Origin: Sphingobium sp. AP50
Lineage (GTDB): Bacteria > Pseudomonadota > Alphaproteobacteria > Sphingomonadales > Sphingomonadaceae
Reading direction: 5' to 3'
DNA length: 64,000 nt
Assembly (NCBI RefSeq): GCF_900109095.1
Contig: NZ_FNYZ01000001.1
Coordinates: 310,001 to 374,000 of the forward strand
Part shown: in pieces, positions 60,160 through 64,000 of the stretch
Layout of the letters: each line of letters opens with the position of its first letter
Numbering within the stretch: the stretch's first letter is position 1
The notes under the pieces: model-generated
What the model saw: the letters and a program-made list of their open reading frames with translations, nothing else
Told to the model about the DNA's origin: nothing
Database searches by the model: none
Program-made: the position numbers and the translations under genes

Positions 60160-60399
60160 ATGACCGAGACATCTTCCACCCGTCACGCCTATGTCTGCAA
60201 CGTCTGCGGCAGCGATCATGTCACGCGCGATGCCTGGGCGGCATGGGACGTGGCGGCACAGGACTGGGTGCTGGAGGCGGCGTTCGACTATGCTTATTGC
60301 CATCGCTGCATGGGATCGTCGCGGCTCGATCGGGTTGTGCTGACCAGCGCCATCTCCTTGGCTCGCCCCGAAGCCTGCCGATCCACGCCGCCGGGGTGA
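60160..60399 (+). CDS. Small zinc-ribbon-like protein
   Basis: 79 aa from ATG 60160. Two cysteine pairs, CNVCGSD near residue 13 and CHRCMG near residue 45, suggest one zinc ribbon; the part between them has RDAWAAWDVAAQDWVLEAAFDYAY. No family recognised. No signal peptide or membrane segment. Function unknown. Confidence 0.6.
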   Translation: MTETSSTRHAYVCNVCGSDHVTRDAWAAWDVAAQDWVLEAAFDYAYCHRCMGSSRLDRVVLTSAISLARPEACRSTPPG

Positions 60400-60435
60400 T
60401 CCTTCCTTAACCCCGCCACCTTATCGTCCCGCCCC

Positions 60436-60624
60436 ATGCTCTTCGGTGTCCGCCTCCGCTCGCTCTTCACCAGTCGCTGGATGGCGTTGCTCTGGGCGAT
60501 ATTGGTGATCCTGACCGCGATCCAGTTCGTCGGGCCGGGGGAAGATCATCAGGCGGGCGACAACGCAGCCGCCGCCGACGGCCTCACCAATGATCAGCGG
60601 GACGCGATCGCCAACGCGCTCTGA
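60436..60624 (+). CDS. Small single-pass membrane protein, hypothetical
   Basis: 62 aa. One hydrophobic segment (SRWMALLWAILVILTAIQFVG) preceded by basic residues, then an acidic tail (GEDHQAGDNAAAADGLTNDQRDAIANAL). It could be a real small membrane protein or a spurious frame; the segment composition supports coding, but nothing else does. No Shine-Dalgarno is obvious. Confidence 0.4.
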   Translation: MLFGVRLRSLFTSRWMALLWAILVILTAIQFVGPGEDHQAGDNAAAADGLTNDQRDAIANAL

Positions 60625-60912
60625 CCGCCGCCAAGCGCGCATGTCCTACAGGGCGCCATCCGCTTATTCTCGCACCAACGCTGCGCCGCGATCGCGCGCA
60701 ACGATATGACCGGAATAGGAAATATAATGCGCGATTCCACGGGACATATGCGAAGTTAAGCGCCGCATATCCTATTCCCTCCATGTCTCCCTGCGCCGCC
60801 GGATCCTCTGAGCGGAAGCTGAACGGCCGGTTTTGTTCCGTTCATGCAACATCCTGTAATGCTGCGGGTTGTATCGCCAGTGTTGCAGATTTTGAGGGAA
60901 GGAGCCTCAGCC

Positions 60913-61515
60913 ATGAAGTTCAGTTTCAAACAGGCTATCGCCGCCTTGTCGCTCGGCGCGATGGCCCTGACCGGCCTTGCCGCCACGCCAGCCATGGCCC
61001 AGCCGGGCCGCGACGCGCTGGAACGCCAGCGCGATGTTCGCGATGCGCGCAAGGAATATCGCCGCGACGTGCGCGAAGCGCAGAAGGATTATCGCCACAA
61101 TGTGCGCGAGGCGAATCGCGATTATCGCAACGATCGCCGCGATGATCGTCGCGACTGGCGCCAGGATCGCCGCGGCGACTATCGCCGCCCCGCGCCGCGC
61201 GTCGTCTACGGCTATGACTATAATCGCCCCGATCCGCGCTATGGCCGCTATTATCAGCCCAACCGCTATTATCGCGGCGGCTATGCCCCGATCCGCGTCG
61301 ATCGCCGCACCCGCATCTATCGCGGCTATGACGATCGCTATTATTGCCGCCGTTCGGACGGCACGACCGGCCTGATCGTCGGCGCGGCGCTGGGCGGCCT
61401 GCTTGGCAGCCAGATCGATCGCGGCCAGTCGAATGTCGCGGGCATCCTGATCGGCGGCGGCGCCGGCGCGCTGCTGGGTCGGGAAATCGATCGCGGCGGG
61501 GTTAGCTGCCGCTAA
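60913..61515 (+). CDS. Glycine-zipper surface protein (17-kDa antigen/Rcs-like), Arg/Asp-rich
   Basis: 200 aa from ATG 60913, with AAGGAG eight bases upstream. A signal peptide (MKFSFKQAIAALSLGAMALTGLAATPAMA) is followed by repeated charged helices (RDVRDARKEYRRDVREAQKDYRHNVREANRDYRNDRRDDRRDWRQD). A Tyr-rich middle leads to the C-terminal glycine zipper (TTGLIVGAALGGLLGSQIDRG...LIGGGAGALLGREIDRGG), the 2TM motif of Rickettsia 17-kDa antigen-like proteins. It is probably exported and membrane-associated. Function is unknown. Confidence 0.82.
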   Translation: MKFSFKQAIAALSLGAMALTGLAATPAMAQPGRDALERQRDVRDARKEYRRDVREAQKDYRHNVREANRDYRNDRRDDRRDWRQDRRGDYRRPAPRVVYGYDYNRPDPRYGRYYQPNRYYRGGYAPIRVDRRTRIYRGYDDRYYCRRSDGTTGLIVGAALGGLLGSQIDRGQSNVAGILIGGGAGALLGREIDRGGVSCR

Positions 61516-61518
61516 AAA

Positions 61519-62121
61519 TCAGCACCAGGGGTGGCGCCTGCCATCCCATTCGCGGGCCAGTCCTTCGGCGACCAGTTGGTCCCCGATCGACTGGCCTTCG
61601 CGCGTCACGATGCGCAGCTTGCGGCCATAGCGATCGGTTTCGCGATCGGCACTTTCCAGGGAGAAGGCCCCCGCATTCATCAGCCCCTGCAACCGGTCCG
61701 TCGCCCGCTTGCCCAGAGCCCCCTCCGCCTCACAACGCGGCCCATGGGTTTCGGGCGTATCGATATCGGCGATCCGATATTTCTCGCCCCGAAACCAGAA
61801 AGTGTCGCCATCGACCACGCAATTGGTCCCGCCGCCTGAGTGGCAATATCCGAAATCAGCAGACAGGCTGTCCACGGCCACGCTTTGTGGCGCTGGCCTG
61901 CTACTCGGCAAGTCGATCCGCGCCATCCATCCCGGTCCATACCATCCGAGCAGCAATCCCAGACACAGCGTATAGATCAGCGCCGGGCCGCTAAAACCCT
62001 TGGTCTGTCGCGGCCGCTGGAAACGCGCCCCATTGCCCGCCCGCCGGGCTTCCGCCAGCCAGGCCTGTTGCACCTTGTCCTTGCGTGACGGCTGCGACCG
62101 TCCGGTTCCGAATTTCGCCAT
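61519..62121 (-). CDS. Membrane-anchored thermonuclease-family (SNase-like) protein
   Basis: 200 aa. A single membrane segment (GPALIYTLCLGLLLGWYGPGW) lies near residues 45-65. The staphylococcal-nuclease fold follows: VVDGDTFWFRGEKYRIADIDTPETHG with active-site residues Arg, Asp and Glu, then LESADRETDRYGRKLRIV and LVAEGLAREWDG. Calcium-dependent cleavage of DNA and RNA is expected, on the outside of the inner membrane. Its end is close to the stop of the convergent glycine-zipper gene. Confidence 0.88.
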   Translation of the reverse strand: MAKFGTGRSQPSRKDKVQQAWLAEARRAGNGARFQRPRQTKGFSGPALIYTLCLGLLLGWYGPGWMARIDLPSSRPAPQSVAVDSLSADFGYCHSGGGTNCVVDGDTFWFRGEKYRIADIDTPETHGPRCEAEGALGKRATDRLQGLMNAGAFSLESADRETDRYGRKLRIVTREGQSIGDQLVAEGLAREWDGRRHPWC

Positions 62122-62271
62122 GCCCCGGCTCTAGCGACCCGATGGCAAACAGCGCGTTAAAGCCGGACCAACATCACGCCAAAATGGCGCATCCCCGATT
62201 TGACCCACATCAATGCCCCGCCGGCGCGACACGCCATGCTGCCTGGATCATCCGAAACGGAGCCGATAGCC

Positions 62272-62700
62272 ATGAACGCCGCCGCGCCGCCCAGCCCCTA
62301 TGTCCGTATCGGCGGTGAGCCGGTCGCCCGTGCGCTCGCCAACCGCTTCTATGATCTGGTGGAGCAGGATTCGGCCTATGCGGAACTGCGCGCCATCCAC
62401 GCCGCCGACATGAGCGCCGTGCGCCATGGCCTGACGCGCTTCCTGTGCGGCTGGCTGGGCGGCCCGCGCGACTGGTTCGAACGCGGGCCGTGCATCATGT
62501 CGTTGCACCGCGCCTTCCCGATCACCCCGGCGCTGGCCGATCAATGGGCCACCGCCATGGCCTGCGCCATTGCCGGGATGGAGGATATCGACCCCGTTAT
62601 CGGCGACGCCATGGCGCAGGCGCTGGGCCATATGGCGCGCGGCATGATCAATTTCGGCCTAACTACCGGCAGCACGACCGGCAGCCCGGCCGCCGCTTAA
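62272..62700 (+). CDS. Truncated haemoglobin (2/2, probably group II-like)
   Basis: 142 aa from ATG 62272, with GGAGCC upstream. The 2/2 globin layout is seen: YVRIGGEPVARALANRFYDLVEQDSAYAELRAIHAADMSAVRHGLTRFLCGWLGGPRDWFERGP and SLHRAFPITPALADQWATAM. The proximal haem ligand is probably the histidine in SLHRAF. Such proteins bind O2 or NO and can help against nitrosative stress. It overlaps the end of the convergent acidic gene by four bases. Confidence 0.85.
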   Translation: MNAAAPPSPYVRIGGEPVARALANRFYDLVEQDSAYAELRAIHAADMSAVRHGLTRFLCGWLGGPRDWFERGPCIMSLHRAFPITPALADQWATAMACAIAGMEDIDPVIGDAMAQALGHMARGMINFGLTTGSTTGSPAAA

Positions 62701-62999
62701 TCCTCGTCCTCCTCGTCGGTCGCGCCATAGCTGTCTTCTTCGTCATCCATGGAAGGCTCACCGGCATAGGCATCCATGTCGATCCGGCCGGACCGGTTCA
62801 TCGCCTCCATCTTCTCGACCAGATCCTCCGTATCGTCGGGCGTCACCTGCGCCACATTGGCCCGGCCGCCGCGTTCGCTATCCTCGCTCAGGTCGGTTGA
62901 TCGCACGCGCGCATCCGCCGCCACATCCTGCGCCTGCGTGCCGGCATCGGCCTGTTCGCTATTCTCTTCGATCTCGCGGTGGGGGGTAGGGCGCGTCAT
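62697..62999 (-). CDS. Acidic hypothetical protein
   Basis: 100 aa from ATG 62999, with AGGAG seven bases upstream. It is strongly acidic and polar (ARVRSTDLSEDSERGGRANVAQVTPDDTEDLVEKMEAMN...MDDEEDSYGATDEEDED), with no membrane segment and no known domain; probably intrinsically disordered. It converges on the haemoglobin gene. Coding is suggested by the Shine-Dalgarno and by composition, not by homology. Confidence 0.55.
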   Translation of the reverse strand: MTRPTPHREIEENSEQADAGTQAQDVAADARVRSTDLSEDSERGGRANVAQVTPDDTEDLVEKMEAMNRSGRIDMDAYAGEPSMDDEEDSYGATDEEDED

Positions 63000-63137
63000 G
63001 GCCATTCTCCTGTCAGGGGGTGATCCTCCCTCAACGGCTGGCCTCCCGCCCCTGTTCCGGGCGAAAGCGCTGGACAGCCCGCGCTACAGGGCGCAAAGGC
63101 GCGGGCGATCCTTTCGCACTGCAACAGGAATCCCCTC

Positions 63138-63518
63138 ATGTCCCGCCAGCTCATTTCCTTCGGCTCGCCTTTCGAGGCGCAGGTCGGCTATTCGCGCGCC
63201 GTCGTCCAGGGCGACTGGTGCTTCGTCGCCGGCACCACCGGCACCGACCCTGAAACCAAGACCATGCCCGAAGATGTGGTCGAACAGGGCCGCAACGCGC
63301 TCAAGACGATCGGCAAGGCGCTGGAAGACGCCGGCTTCGCCTTTGCCGATGTCGTGCGCGTCACCTATTATATCACCGACGCCGCTTATTGGGATGTGAT
63401 GGGCGACATTACCGGCCCCGTCTTCGGCGACATTCGCCCGGCGGCCAGCTGCGTCATCGCCGGCCTCGTCAAGCCGGAGATGAAGATCGAAATCGAAGTC
63501 ACCGCCTTCAAAGGGTAA
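63138..63518 (+). CDS. RidA-family (YjgF/YER057c) protein
   Basis: 126 aa. The family's small trimeric fold is indicated by YSRAVVQGDWCFVAGTTGTDPETKTMPEDVVEQGRNALKTIGKALEDAGFAFADVVRVTYYITD and by GDIRPAASCVIAGLVKPEMKIEIEVTAF, where the arginine is the active-site residue. RidA hydrolyses reactive enamine/imine intermediates from PLP enzymes. It starts a short run with the ArsC-like and GDPD genes. Confidence 0.9.
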   Translation: MSRQLISFGSPFEAQVGYSRAVVQGDWCFVAGTTGTDPETKTMPEDVVEQGRNALKTIGKALEDAGFAFADVVRVTYYITDAAYWDVMGDITGPVFGDIRPAASCVIAGLVKPEMKIEIEVTAFKG

Positions 63519-63533
63519 CAGGAGCGCAGCATC

Positions 63534-63893
63534 ATGATTACCATGTATGGCATCAAAAATTGCGACACGATCAAGAAGGCCCGCAACTGGCTGGACAATG
63601 AGCGGGTCGCCTACAGCTTCCACGACTATAAGGTCGCCGGCGTCGACAAGGGAAAACTTGAGGAATGGGTGATGGAGCATGGCTGGGAAACCATCCTCAA
63701 TCGCTCCGGCACCACCTTCAAGGCACTGGATGCGGGCGACAAGGCGCATATCGATGCGGATAAGGCGATCCTGCTGATGATCACCAACCCCTCGATGATC
63801 AAGCGCCCGATTCTGGACACCGGCCGGGGCGAAACGATCGTCGGCTTCAAGGCGACCACTTATGAAAACGCGCTTCAGGGCGTGAAGGCATGA
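63534..63893 (+). CDS. ArsC-family reductase (Spx/YffB-like)
   Basis: 119 aa. Thioredoxin-like fold with the redox cysteine in YGIKNCDTIKKARNWL (Cys10). Downstream blocks are HDYKVAGVDKGKLEEWV, WETILNRSGTTFKAL and NPSMIKRPILDT, the arsenate-reductase-family pattern. It is probably a thiol reductase of the YffB branch rather than a dedicated arsenate reductase, because no ars genes are present. It is 15 bp from ridA and overlaps the next gene. Confidence 0.85.
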   Translation: MITMYGIKNCDTIKKARNWLDNERVAYSFHDYKVAGVDKGKLEEWVMEHGWETILNRSGTTFKALDAGDKAHIDADKAILLMITNPSMIKRPILDTGRGETIVGFKATTYENALQGVKA

Positions 63894-64000
63894 TCGGGCG
63901 GGGGCTGCTGCGCATCGGGCTGTTCCTGCTGATGAGCCTCATCCCCCTCCAGATGGTCCGGGCCGAACCGATCCTGATCGCCCATCGCGGCGCCAGCGGC
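63890..64000 (+). CDS. Glycerophosphodiester phosphodiesterase, N-terminal part (partial)
   Basis: 37 codons before the window ends. A signal peptide (MIGRGLLRIGLFLLMSLIPLQMVRA) is followed by PILIAHRGASG, the family's catalytic start with the first metal-binding His-Arg-Gly. The enzyme hydrolyses glycerophosphodiesters to glycerol-3-phosphate. The gene overlaps the ArsC-like stop by four bases (ATGA). The remainder is outside the window. Confidence 0.85.
   Translation, partial: MIGRGLLRIGLFLLMSLIPLQMVRAEPILIAHRGASG

Noticed and set aside
63000..63130. A tRNA or other RNA gene in the gaps of the last 5 kb
   Set aside because: No cloverleaf arms or TTCGA-type loops were found on either strand there or elsewhere in the window.

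Overview
The window reads as chromosomal DNA of a high-GC alphaproteobacterium of the Sphingomonadaceae (Sphingobium/Sphingomonas type). The signs are three large TonB-dependent receptors, several DUF3617-type small lipoproteins, and the order pckA / chvI-chvG / hprK-rapZ-EIIA-HPr that is typical of alphaproteobacteria. Genus is an inference. No rRNA, tRNA, prophage or CRISPR array was seen.

Layout. 1-3.4 kb: a partial cyclopropane-fatty-acid-synthase-like gene, a molybdopterin oxidoreductase with its cytochrome b, and two related outer-membrane beta-barrel proteins. 3.4-10.5 kb: a conserved hypothetical gene, rlmN, an IalB-like secreted protein, dnaN, a large PAS-GGDEF-EAL-PilZ protein and an orphan receiver. 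10.5-17.7 kb: a TonB receptor with a Gly/Pro-rich insert, a 2OG-Fe(II) oxygenase, an exported methyltransferase, an exported nucleoside hydrolase, proline iminopeptidase and a mini SPFH-tail protein. 17.8-25.3 kb is accessory-like around uvrB: hicAB, a LysM-nuclease toxin overlapping a YezG-like immunity gene, three DUF3617-like lipoproteins around an HNH protein, and a DUF6924 gene. 25.3-36.8 kb: MBL hydrolase, TonB receptor, CitE-like lyase, SPFH/NfeD pair, a membrane LuxR-HTH protein, DUF885 peptidase and ferredoxin-NADP reductase. 37-44.7 kb: pckA, ChvI-ChvG, an exported carbonic anhydrase, and the HprK-RapZ-EIIA-HPr regulatory phosphorelay. 44.9-55.4 kb: soluble chemoreceptor, DMT transporter, DUF3667 protein, third TonB receptor, class I fumarase, SGNH-like protein and GST. 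55.9-60.1 kb: nrdA and nrdB, then a DUF4160-DUF2442 pair. 60-64 kb: small proteins, a nuclease, truncated haemoglobin, RidA, an ArsC-like reductase and the start of a glycerophosphodiesterase.

The main unusual signal is the repeat landscape. Two DUF559 (Vsr-like) endonuclease genes, at 51.5 kb and 58.0 kb, each sit between palindromic repeat units. In both, the repeat tail supplies the ribosome-binding site and the next repeat encodes the C-terminal residues. One of them separates nrdA from nrdB. The same kind of unit occurs without a nuclease at 31.8, 35.8 and 44.7 kb. Two other dispersed families are present: a 127-bp hairpin element at 9.9 and 29.8 kb, and a palindromic element with terminal inverted repeats at 46.3 kb with a truncated copy at 13.5 kb. 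I propose the nuclease-palindrome composites as candidate mobile elements; this is a hypothesis from architecture only.
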